From contig JAUIRK010000003.1 in the NCBI GenBank assembly GCA_030549495.1, positions 530,001-594,000 on the forward strand: a DNA stretch of 64,000 bases, written 5' to 3'. Each line of letters opens with the position of its first letter. Position 1 is the first letter of the stretch. The notes beneath the pieces were generated by a model. The model did not search any database. It was given only the letters and a program-made list of their open reading frames with translations, and was not told the DNA's origin. Below are positions 46,796-57,700 of this stretch, piece by piece. Origin of the DNA: Nectonema munidae (taxonomy: Eukaryota > Nematomorpha > Nectonematoida > Nectonematidae). A program made the translations under genes and the position numbers.

Positions 46796-49284
46796 CAGTC
46801 ATGTCTCATTAATCCGGCCATGTTGGTTTCAACCTAAAATCGACCGGATACTGAAGAACCGGACTAATGAATCAAGAATCTCTTTGAGAGGAAACAGGAC
46901 AAATCTAAGTGGAGTTTGAAGTTTGTCTAGGGTTGAAGGGTAGTTATTCCGCGATAAATACAACGGTATCTGGATTGTTATGAATAAAACTAAATTTTAT
47001 TAACGTAAAGTAATGCCACTTTACAAATGCATGGCATGATTTTTTACAAAACGAAAAACAATCATAAATAATTTATGGTGTTGTTAGATGGCGAGAATAA
47101 ACTCGAGCTAAAGTATGAATGAAGTTTCGTCTGTTTGGCAGTAAGTATCTTTTTGTCATCGATGTCTGATATAATGTCTTGAAGGTTAGATATGTGCTTT
47201 GTTGCTTTAGATATTCCACTGAACTCTAGATATGTGATCAACTGCTGTAGGTGTGACCTTGCCTCTTTAGATGTTATAATATTAGGACTCACGTCATCAC
47301 AGTCACGTGTTGGTAGAGAAAGATTTGTTGCATCGTTTGAATCATCCTGCACTATCTCCAGGATGTTGTGATCACTCATTTCTCCTGTGGTTGGTACATC
47401 ATTGTCCATGTTAATGAATGGGATAGGATCTGTTATTTATGGAGTGAGATTATTGATGAGATCTCGAAGACTGTCTATTGTGATTTCACCCTCATCATCT
47501 CCAGTGAAATTATTTTGACCTCTTGTTTCAATGTCAAATTTAGTTTGGGGTAGGATTGAAACATGTTCCCAACACTTAGCAATAGTAAAACTGCTGACAT
47601 GGCTCCAAGCATATTTTATCATGGACAAGGCTTGACGGATGTCAATTGTTTGCGGTTTGTTTTCTTCCGCATACTGGATGTAATGTCTGACAAGCTGCTT
47701 TCTATAGTGGCACTTAAAACTATGGATTATGCCAGCATCAATGGGCTGGATATGAGAGGTTGTGTTTGGTGGCAGAAACTTTATTTTCACATTCGTCAAC
47801 TTCAAGTCTTTAGTAGAGTGGCTACTGGCATTATCCAGTAGCAGCAGAATATGACGGCCTTGTCTCTTCATACTTTTGTCCACAGACATCACCCAGACCT
47901 GAAATATTTCTGAAGTCATCCATGCCTTTTTGTTAAATTTATATGTCACATAGATATTTGGATCAAAATTTCTTCCAAAGCATCTAGGGCGACAGGCATG
48001 GGCAATGACTAAAGGTTTCAATTTATCACTTCCTGTAGCATTAGAACATAGTGCAACTGTGACTCTTGTCTTTGATAACTTACACCCATGGATTTTTCCA
48101 TGTGTAGCTAAAGTGGATGAAGGCCCCAAATTATAAAAGAGAGCTGTTTCATCCATATTATAAATGTCCTCACCCACATAAGCTTTTAGTTCAGTTTGAA
48201 GCATCTGGCGACCGTTTGTGACTGCAGATAAGTCAGCCGATGCACTTTCGCCATGAATTTTACGGTTAGAGATTCCATGTCTCTCCTTCATCCTAGCAAG
48301 CCAACCACGAGAATAGTTAAAGTTTGTAATATTGAGGTCTGCACCAAACTTTCTGGCTTTCTCCAACATCATTTCCTCATTGACTATTGCATTTCTAGAC
48401 CGGACATCATTTAGCCAAAGAAGAAGAGCCGATTCAATTTTTGGATGTTGACCATGCTTGCACCTTGTACTGCTCTGAGTGATTGGAGCATTCAACCAAA
48501 CTTCTGACGCTCTGAGAATGTCACCCACAGTTGATTTGCCAATTGTGATAGCAAGGTTGTCTTTGGCCCAAGAGACAACTTCTGTTTGGGAGCATTTAGG
48601 ATGTTGTTTTTTGTACAGGCAGATTTCTTTCTTATGTGCAGCTGTGATCTCAACTCGATGCCGTTTGTTTGGAAGACTTGACATATTTGACTTTACAGGA
48701 TTAGCACGAATTACAGAATAAAGGATTTATGGAACTTTTACACAAAAAAAGAATGTAAAAAAACGTGAAACAAGCCAAAATAAAGTAAGATTTGGAAGGA
48801 GTAAAGTAAAATCAAACAACAATTGCTAGATAGAGCTGTAAAATAAAACAAAGATTAACATAAAAAAGAAGATTTTACGGTAAGATCAAAAAATTATTGA
48901 TAGTTTTTTTGATGAGCTTAATAAATAATGTGAATTTTCTTTAAAGCAGTTTCCGACAAAGCTCTCATCTCTCTTGATTTAGCTTCTCTATGTTGCCAAT
49001 GTTATATGAGTAGTATTTTCTCTTTCAATTTTGTCCACCCTCTTTACTCTCTATTTTTACCATTTTCCTATTGCCATAGTTTTCTATCCATATTTCTTTT
49101 GTTTTCGCAACAACATAGGCGACCGGATTAATGAGGCTAAAAAATATGTTCAGTTTTTGATTATGATCGACCGGTACCGGGAGCTGAAATTACCGGATTA
49201 GTGAATAATTTTTCAATCTAAATTGTTTGTTGCATTTGCTTTGTGACCGAATAGTGAAGCGACCGGATAATCGGGACATGACTG
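46796..49284 (-). mobile_element. Young Tigger/pogo-type DNA transposon, 2489 bp
   Basis: The left end is CAGTCATGTCTCATTAATCC and the right end on the - strand CAGTCATGTCCCGATTATCC. TA flanks both sides (46794-46795 and 49285-49286), the target of Tc1/mariner-pogo elements. Several CCGGAT/CCGGT words recur just inside both ends (46836-46880 and 49120-49270) and may be transposase-binding repeats. The inside carries a nearly open transposase on the - strand. Confidence 0.93.
47062..48684 (-). CDS. Tigger transposase, one in-frame stop
   Basis: The reading starts MSSLPNKRHRVEITAAHKKE and is open for 415 codons. It has the N-terminal helix-turn-helix (CLYKKQHPKCSQTEVVSWAK), the CENP-B-type domain (LLLWLNDVRSRNAIVNEEMM, RGWLARMKERHGI) and the DDE_1 core with IYNMDETALFYNLG, ILLLLDNASSHS and PPNTTSHIQPIDAGIIHSFK, so the D-D-D triad is complete. 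A TAA at 47437-47439 follows LINNLTP. The same frame continues for another 125 codons to 47062 (including DNDVPTTGEMSDHNILEIVQ), as the acidic tail of Tigger proteins does. Either the tail has been lost through this one stop or the 415-residue form is the product. Enzymes of this type cut and paste their own element at TA sites. Confidence 0.88.
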
Positions 49285-49970
49285 TAATTTATTTTGAAAA
49301 CATCCTAACATTTTCTTATTTTCATTTGTCTTTTCAAATGAGTTATGGCCAGGGCTGCCCACTTTATCGCTAAAAAATTGCAAATATTTTTATTAGTTTG
49401 TTTATATACGGTTGCCAATCTTAAAAAATTTCACTTGAGATGACGAATTTTTATTTGAAGAAGTTAAAAACTTACTGTACCAGTGTTTTCTTTATCATAA
49501 CCCTGCGTAGACGAAAAATCATATTAAAAATTTAGATTGAAATATAAATAAAACGAAGTGAGTATTTACCCCGGCCCTTACTCACTCGTTTATTATCACT
49601 GTCTCCCCATTTGGCAATAGAGGAGTGTATTCAGCGCATACCTAAGTCCAAAATTTATAAGACTACTTTATATTTTTTTTACAAATTTGGTGAATTTAAA
49701 TACTATACTTCCAGCGAAAATATTTTAATTAAATTTGCAGAATATACACTACATTAAAAAAATCCAAAATTGTTAGAGGGAAATAGGCTTTTCATTTGAA
49801 AATGAAGTAGTCTACCAGGCACATTACATGAATTGATGAAAAGATATTTGATTCATAGAGAAAACAAATAACTGAAGGTTGGATAGTTTTTTATGAGTTA
49901 TTGTAGCCTGAAGGCAAAGAGTCTACTAGACACCCTGCGATGTTTATATGAAAAAATGTGATTGATTCAG
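49285..49970. other. AT-rich region left of duplication copy B
   Basis: No gene seen. The word cagggctgccca at 49350 could be one end of a hAT-like element whose other end is agctgccctacag at 50419-50431. The match is too short to call. Confidence 0.35.
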
Positions 49971-49971
49971 G

Positions 49972-51078
49972 GGCAAGGGTATAAAATGAAGTTATAATTG
50001 TGCAAACAAAAATAAAACAATAAATTAAGATTGCATTATTTCATTTTTCATTTAAAAATAATTTAAAAGCTAAATTGATGCAAGCTACAAAAAGTAAAAT
50101 AACTTTTAACATTTTGCAATCATTTGCCTTTTATAATAACTTTTAAGGAAAAAAAAGTCAATCAGAAAAAGTTATAGAGCTTCAACAAAAACTAAAAAAT
50201 TAAAAAAAAATTTTAAAGTTTTTTATTCAGCATCGACAATTTATATGTATATTTTTTTAATGATCTACACATTGTTTTATTTATTTGTATGAATAAAATA
50301 TTAATACATTTAGATTTTCTTCACTTTGTCCTACCTTGATTTCTTTTCTTTTTTTGTCAAGACCCATTTTATTTTTGACACGACCCACTGAAGGGTCGGG
50401 ACCCACAGTTTGAAAAAAGCTGCCCTACAGCCTCAATGGGTGGCATGGCAGGTTGGTTGAGATGATGGACTCAGCACGTAAGCCTCTGGGTTCGATTCCT
50501 CATCGATACCAATTTATTCATAGTTTGACATAAGCGGTACATCAGTGCCTTGTCAATGAAAACACACTCACAGTACCTTTACCTTCCTTACTTTTTACTC
50601 AAAATTGAAAAATTAGCTAGATAATTAACATAAGAGAGAAGGAGACAAAATAAACTAATAAAGCAATTTTCACTATTTAAAATGAAACTGTCTGTTCTCA
50701 GAATAATTTCAAAATAATAGGAGGCATAAAAAATGAGATAGTTTATTGGCACTTTATTTGATATTTTCAAGTTTTTATAAGCAGCAAAAGCCAACATTGA
50801 AGTAGCTAACCCTTATAGGGTGGTTTGGTAACGCTTGTATTTTTACATTCTGTAAGGAATCATAGTATACAAAAAACGGTAGTTTAATCACTTTTCATAA
50901 AATTATTTAAGTGTACGAACACAAAATCATTAGAAAAACGATTTAAACTAACATAAATTATAAAAATCATAGTATACGAGAACAAGAAAATCATTGCGTT
51001 TTTTGACTATTTCTCTGTCTACAAATAAAATTCTGACAGCTGTCATAAATAAATCAAGTACATTTTTAACAACTGAAA
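49972..51078. repeat. Segmental duplication, copy B, left block
   Basis: It matches 40324-41270 in the same orientation, with about 200 additional bases at 50220-50425. Homology stops within a few bases of aactgaaac, about 35 bases before the CACTG element insertion point in copy A. Confidence 0.85.
50438..50597 (+). mobile_element. tRNA-derived SINE, copy B
   Basis: The A-box-like word tggttgagatg and the B-box GTTCGATTC match the pol III internal promoter patterns exactly. The tail ends in (acctt)n. It is the duplicate of the SINE at 40623 because its flanks are duplicated too. Confidence 0.65.
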
Positions 51079-51607
51079 CATTTTGTTTCGATAATATATT
51101 TTTATTATAATAATCAACAAATTTTCTTAAAAAATGATTAAATTAATTATGTACATTGTTACTTACAAAATTTAACAATCGAACATTATAAAAATATCTC
51201 TCCTCAAATATTAAACAAGTATTTTTGCTTTTAAACTGAATAGCTAGTCAAAATATTCCTTCCCAAATAGCTATTGAAAAATGTAACAAACGTACTGATA
51301 GAGATTAAGTGACCTTTATTGAAAATTATTTAACGCGGGTCTGACAATATTCTTTGATATAAAATTGTAACTATTGAAAACTATTTTTCTCTCTTTTAAA
51401 AATAAACAAATTTTCATTTTTGTAAAATATTTGGTGTATTGATGGAACTAAATTTTTGCCAAATATCTGTTAATTAGAATAGCTGAACTTTGGTATCATG
51501 AAAAAAGGTTCTGAAAATATTGAACTTTAATTCCGCTAAAAACTAGTTTCTAATGAGATAAAATAGAATTATTTTTAATTTACGTCTAAATACAAATTAG
51601 AGAGAAG

Positions 51608-51816
51608 TAGAGGCGTAGCCAGAAAAAGTTGATAGGGGGGGGGGGGGGTACAATTTAAAAACTTAAAAAACGTGAGCAACATTATTTATACTTTCTTGAT
51701 CCTTTCATTGGAAAAATTTTCGAAAACTGATATCGCATAAGGTGCATGGGCGTCGCCATGAGGTACATGAGGAGGGGGCACACGGCCCCTCATGCCCCAG
51801 CCTAGCTACGCCACTG
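51608..51816. mobile_element. hAT-like MITE, 209 bp
   Basis: Left end tagaggcgtagccag, right end on the - strand cagtggcgtagctagg. Flanks gagagaag (51600-51607) and gagaggag (51817-51824) form an 8-bp duplication with one difference. The inside has a poly(G) run at 51635-51648 and the matching gccccagcc / cacggcccct near the other end, but no coding capacity. It lies in the part of copy B where the GPCR body is missing. Confidence 0.75.
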
Positions 51817-52125
51817 GAGAGGAGCAGAATAAGATAGGAGAGCTAACAAGCTTGGATAAGAGATTGAATGAGAGAAGAGAACTTAAGTGATTGAGTTTTA
51901 GCAGAGAAAAACAGAGAAGGAGACAGAAAGAGAAGTAGAATCACTGTGACAGAAGAAGATGAGAAAATCTAGTGGATCATCAACATGTGTTTTCTCAAAA
52001 ATACTACAAGGCCCATGAGACACTGTGATAAACATTGCTCACTTATTGTGTGCATATTGAAACAATGAATTATATGATGTTTGACTCGAAAGTCTGCATT
52101 CCCTCTTTTATTCATTTTATATCAT

Positions 52126-52398
52126 TCATCTTACATGTTTAACCGGAAGTGCGCCTCTGACCCTAAAGAGAAGCAGGTATACGATCATGCATTTGAAAAC
52201 GCCAAAAAGCAACACTGCACACGCTATCCACAACAAGGTGTCTACGCTTTTTCCTGGGACCAGCCAAAGTTCTTCCGAACAAGGCAGCAAGGAAGAATCA
52301 TTTCCAAGAGGCATGCATATATGGAACAAAGAGGGCTTATTTGCAACAGAGAAAGGTAGTTTGTGCAGTCTGAAACAAAATTCTCTTGCATAAATCAA
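52126..52398 (-). pseudogene. Truncated duplicate of the GPCR
   Basis: The first 79 codons (through the end of TM1, LLLFRV) are those of the receptor at 43884-44969, with one amino-acid change noted (Met24 to Leu). The sequence then switches at about 52160 to unrelated DNA, adding a dozen codons (RGALPVKHVR) before a stop. It has one transmembrane segment only and cannot be a working receptor. A GT directly at the break could in principle act as a splice donor, but no further receptor exons are seen in the 1.1 kb beyond it. Confidence 0.85.
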
Positions 52399-53008
52399 GG
52401 AATATTAACTTTTATATTCTAATATTACAATACTTATTTTACATTGATAAATTATTAAACGCAATGTTAATATTTCTTCATCGCTTTGAACGCAATGTTT
52501 AATTTTTAAAATTAATTTAACAACTGAATCCTATACAGTCATCACAGAGCTTTACAAATATTACCGACATGAATTTAATTCTTCTTGCAGAACGCGCTCA
52601 TAAAAGCTGCAGATAAATTCTTCACAACTCCATTCCTTAGATCTTTCTCAAATAAGGGATTATTTTCAATATTTTAATTTTACAAAAAAAAATGTTGCAA
52701 ATTATGTTTACATAATCTTTTATTTAAAACTTGAGATAGAAATATGGATATTAAAATCTCCTTGTGCAAATGTACCTTACATTCTTTTTTACTTTTTAAG
52801 CTGTTTCACTTTTACTAAGCGAATCTAATTTCAACGATAGCCCGAATCCATAAAAATTAAGAATATTGGATTTAGTAAATGATTTCTTTAAAGTATGAAA
52901 TATGCTCCTAAAAGCTCTATTTATTGATTTATACATTTGAAATATCAAAAATTTGACTCGATTTAGATCAATTTCTACACCGTTCACGCGTTTGTACTGA
53001 TTCTGAAA
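52160..53008. repeat. Segmental duplication, copy B, right block
   Basis: Matches 44731-45579 at about 0.8 percent difference with no net length change. It begins abruptly at accctaaagagaagc inside the GPCR reading frame. Confidence 0.92.
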
Positions 53009-54690
53009 AATTACCAACTTTTACAACTATTCTCTAAAACACTAAAATTACCGAATAACACATACTAGTTTTATCTAACTAACTAAATAACTGGTTGACT
53101 AACTCCTTATGAATTCACATGGTTTTATATTTCAATCTTTTATAAACATTTTTAAAGTTCTGATGTTTTTTACATTTGCATTTGTCTTTCCTTTTTTTTT
53201 AAATTTTTTTATATGAAAATTTAATTCAAATGTTCAAAATTTTTGCCATTTGCATTTTTTCTGTCTTATATCTTATTTATATTTTCATTCTTTTGTCTCA
53301 TTTTTGAAGAATAGTTTAAAGTCCTTAATTTTGCTAAAATTGATGCTTTTAACGCCCTAATATTTGTGTGTGGTTCTAGTGTTAAATATAAAAACAAGAT
53401 AACTAACTTGCTCTATTTTATTATCTTTTGTGAAAAATATTTGTATAAATTTTTTTTATCCATGGTAAAGTGATCGATATCATAAAAATATAATAGACTA
53501 TGCTCGGCAATTCCGCATCTGAACAACTCAAAATTTAGCTTGACATCACAGTCTTGTTCTTATTTTTATCTTTTTGTTTTTTATGAGAATATTTGTTAAT
53601 GTCTTGTAGTAGTCTTCGAAGATATATTTTAAAGTGTGTTCCTTATTTTATTGCAAGCCTGACATTTCCCAAAATGTGATCCAAACACTCACACTCATCT
53701 TTAAGATAATAAGGAAACATTTACCTCTCTTTTTGAAATGATATAAAGAATTTTGTAAATAAAATATTTAATTTTTAATTTAATTTCCATAAAGAAGTTT
53801 TATCGGCTTCAACTGCTCCCACAATAGCCTATGTTGAGGCCTTTAATTTTTACTTATTTTAATCCTACTGTAGATGGCTTTTGACTATAAATATATAATA
53901 CCCTAATTTTTATCTCTGTCGTATCCCGGTTCTTTAAATATTTATGCTCAATATTTACGTCTGTAAGATTTTTTAATTTTTTTCCTTCCATATGATATAT
54001 CCGAATAGTTTGCAAATAATTAACTTTTCATATTCTTTTGAAGATATATTTTTTTATACTATATTTTATGTCTTCTTTAAAAAACTGTATTGATCAATTC
54101 AACCACAGGATTCGCAATTGATTTTTTCTGTCCTTACTGTCATTATATTTTCAAAATTTTGGCGTTAGAGCGAATTTGTATTACTATATTTTCTCATGTA
54201 CAATGTCTAATATTAAAAGTAATATCTCCATAACCTTTCTACCGTATATTCATTAAAACTCGAAATGAATCTTTCATCGTAATGTAAATCAAATGGAACT
54301 TTCGATTTAACTTTTAATATTGTGCGTCTTCGCATATCTTACAAAGTGGCGGAGTTTCAGTTGTTCAAAAAGGTTTTTGAGAGATAGCCAAGTGGAAATA
54401 ATTGGATCAGTCTTTCATTCATTTCAGTTTTCTTACTTTGAGAACGGGCCAGCTAATGAAGAAACACACCGTTGTTTATTATGATTGAGAAGACGTAAAA
54501 AGACGACCTTGGACATTGGAGAAAATCATCCTTCCAAAATTACTTTACAGGTTTTTTAGTGTGAACTTTTATAGCGTATTTGTTTTTTTGAAATTGTAGT
54601 TTACAAAAAGTTTGATTGACATTAAAAAATTGGAATTGTAAAAATGTAGAAAATAAAATTTTTTTCTTTATTTTTTTTGAACACTTTTTT
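53009..54690. other. AT-rich intergenic region; may include the 3-prime UTR of the EF-hand gene
   Basis: No coding exon recognised. A somewhat G/C-richer stretch at 54340-54545 and a - strand AATAAA at 54476-54481 could belong to a long 3-prime UTR of the gene ending at 54696. Confidence 0.4.
54667..54672 (-). promoter_or_regulatory. Poly(A) signal of the EF-hand gene
   Basis: AATAAA on the - strand, 24 bases past the stop codon at 54696-54698. Confidence 0.5.
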
Positions 54691-54695
54691 TCTTA

Positions 54696-54746
54696 TTAAA
54701 CCAAACAAATGTCCAAAACCTCCAAACAATTCACCAGCGATTCATC
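54696..54746 (-). CDS. EF-hand gene, last exon
   Basis: The acceptor tatgttttag precedes GAT GAA TCG. It encodes DESLVNCLEVLDICLV and TAA at 54696-54698. It is the counterpart of DENIMSSMQLFENVI at the end of KChIPs, one residue longer, with Cys residues not seen in those proteins. Confidence 0.85.
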   Translation of the reverse strand, partial: DESLVNCLEVLDICLV

Positions 54747-57700
54747 CTAAAACATAAAAAAATGTTATATATTTGCTTTTTATCAGAAATGCAATTACTC
54801 ATATTATTTGTCAGATGTTATATCCATCTTAGCCATGGACATTTGACATCGTTCTTATAATGTCAAACCAATTTTAGCTCTATTTAAAAATTTCTTTTCA
54901 TACAAATTTTCAACAATTTTAATTAGAATTAAATTAAATTAAATTAGGATACTTTTTTACTGCTCAATTCTTCTAAATGGCCGTTTACTTTTAACTATAA
55001 GTTCTGAAATTGTTCTTTAAGATTCAATTTTTATACCTCCAATCCTATTTGTATGAAATAAAAATCTTGTCAACCTTTATATTTACTTCTTATAAGAGTT
55101 ACTAGAAAGTTGAGGAGTTATAAAGTTAAAAATTAACTTCTAGACCTTCATCCCACAAAAAAAAGTAGGTTATCAATGGATAAATCAATATTATTTCATA
55201 AATTTTTTCTCAATAAGCAACCTTTATCGAAAATCTAAGATGAACTGTCTTTGATAGTGCCTATTAGTAGTGAATTAGTAATGAATTAATAGTAAAAACT
55301 TATTCAATTAAATTGAGTAAAAATGACATTAAAGCCTACCACAAAACTTCTCATAATTTGATGAATTTGGCAAACTTCTTATAATAAGCTTTCAATACTC
55401 AAAGAAAATTGTTAAAAATCACTTTTTTTTTTATAAAAAAAACAGTAATAATCAAAAATTACTACATTTTTTGAAATTGTTTTAAAGCTTGTAATAATTT
55501 AAATCATGCTGCATTTTATTAGCATAAGTGTTAAAATTTCAGATAAAATGTTTTTCATCGACATATTCATTTGGCTAAAAAATTGATTTCATTGCATAAT
55601 AATTCACCTGGCATAGATAGATATAAACTTTGTAGGCCTAAAAACTCGCTTCCACTAAGAAGAGCTTGGATTGAAAAATGAAACCAAACTAAAAATGCGA
55701 TAAAACGATAATAAGAAAAAGACCTTGAGAAATGTTTTCATAAAGTTTTCTTTAGTGACTAGTCCATTGCCATTTATGTCAAATTTCTAGAGATAACAAT
55801 TAAAAAACGTATTAAGAAAAGATATAAAATCGAGTGACAGCCTACGAATACTCTTATTCAAGGAGTAATTAACTAAATAAAACAATTAATTAAATGAACA
55901 AACTAACTATAAGAAAAAAGAAAATATAAATAAATAATATCACTAAATCGATATTCAACTATAGAAAAAAGAAAATATAAATAAATAATATCACTAAATC
56001 GATATCCAACTATAGAAAAAAGAAAATATAAATAAATAATTTCACTAAATCGATATCCAACTATAGAAAAAAGAAAATATAAATAAATAATTTCACTAAA
56101 TCGATATCCAACTATAGAAAAAAGAAAATATAAATAAATAATTTCACTAAATCGATATCCAACTATAGAAAAAAGAAAATATAAATAAATAATTTCACTA
56201 AATCGATATCCAACTATAGAAAAAAGAAAATATAAATAAATAATTTCACTAAATCGATATCCAACTATAGAAAAAAAGAAAATATAAATAAATAATATCA
56301 CTAAATCGATATCCAACTATAGAAAAAAGAAAATATAAATAAATAATATCACTAAATCGATATCCAACTATAGAAAAAAGAAAATATAAATAAATAATAT
56401 CACTAAATCGATATCCAACTATAGAAAAAAGAAAATATAAATAAATAATATCACTAAATCGATATCCAACTATAGGAAAAAGAAAATATAAATAAATAAT
56501 ATCACTAAATCGATATCCAACTATAGGAAAAAGAAAATATAAATAAATAATATCACTAAATCGATATCCAACTATAGGAAAAAGAAAATATAAATAAATA
56601 ATATCACTAAATCGATATCCAACTATAGGAAAAAGAAGATATAAATAAATAATATCACTAAATCGATATCCAACTATAGAAAAAAGAAAATATAAATAAA
56701 TAATATCACTAAATCGATATCCAACTATAGAAAAAAGAAAATATAAATAAATAATATCACTAAATCGATATCCAACTATAGAAAAAAGAAAATATAAATA
56801 AATAATATCACTAAATCGATATCCAACTATAGAAAAAAGAAAATATAAATAAATAATATCACTAAATCGATATCGAACTATAGAAAAAAGAAAATATAAA
56901 TAAATAATATCACTAAATCGATATCCAACTATAGAAAAAAGAAAATATAAATAAATAATATCACTAAATCGATATCCAACTATAGAAAAAAGAAAATATA
57001 AATAAATAATATCACTAAATCGATATCCAACTATAGAAAAAAGAAAATATAAATAAATAATATCACTAAATCGATATCCAACTATAGAAAAAAGAAAATA
57101 TAAATAAATAATTTCACTAAATCGATATCCAACTATAGAAAAAAGAAAATATAAATAAATAATATCACTAAATCGATATCCAACTATAGAAAAAAAGAAA
57201 ATATAAATAAATAATATCACTAAATCGATATCCAACTATAGAAAAAAGAAAATATAAATAAATAATATCACTAAATCGATATCCAACTATAGAAAAAAGA
57301 AAATATAAATAAATAATATCACTAAATCGATATCCAACTATAGAAAAAAGAAAATATAAATAAATAATATCACTAAATCGATATCCAACTATAGGAAAAA
57401 GAAAATATAAATAAATAATATCACTAAATCGATATCCAACTATAGGAAAAAGAAAATATAAATAAATAATATCACTAAATCGATATCCAACTATAGGAAA
57501 AAGAAGATATAAATAAATAATATCACTAAATCGATATCCAACTATAGAAAAAAGAAAATATAAATAAATAATATCACTAAATCGATATCCAACTATAGAA
57601 AAAAGAAAATATAAATAAATAATATCACTAAATCGATATCCAACTATAGAAAAAAGAAAATATAAATAAATAATATCACTAAATCGATATCGAACTATAG

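Noticed and set aside
49350-50431. A hAT-like element with ends cagggctgccca and agctgccctacag
   Set aside because: Ends match over too few bases, no target duplication was found, and the interval contains a block shared with copy A without such ends.
50438-50511. A tRNA gene
   Set aside because: A and B boxes are good, but the acceptor stem pairs poorly and no sensible anticodon arm forms. SINE preferred.
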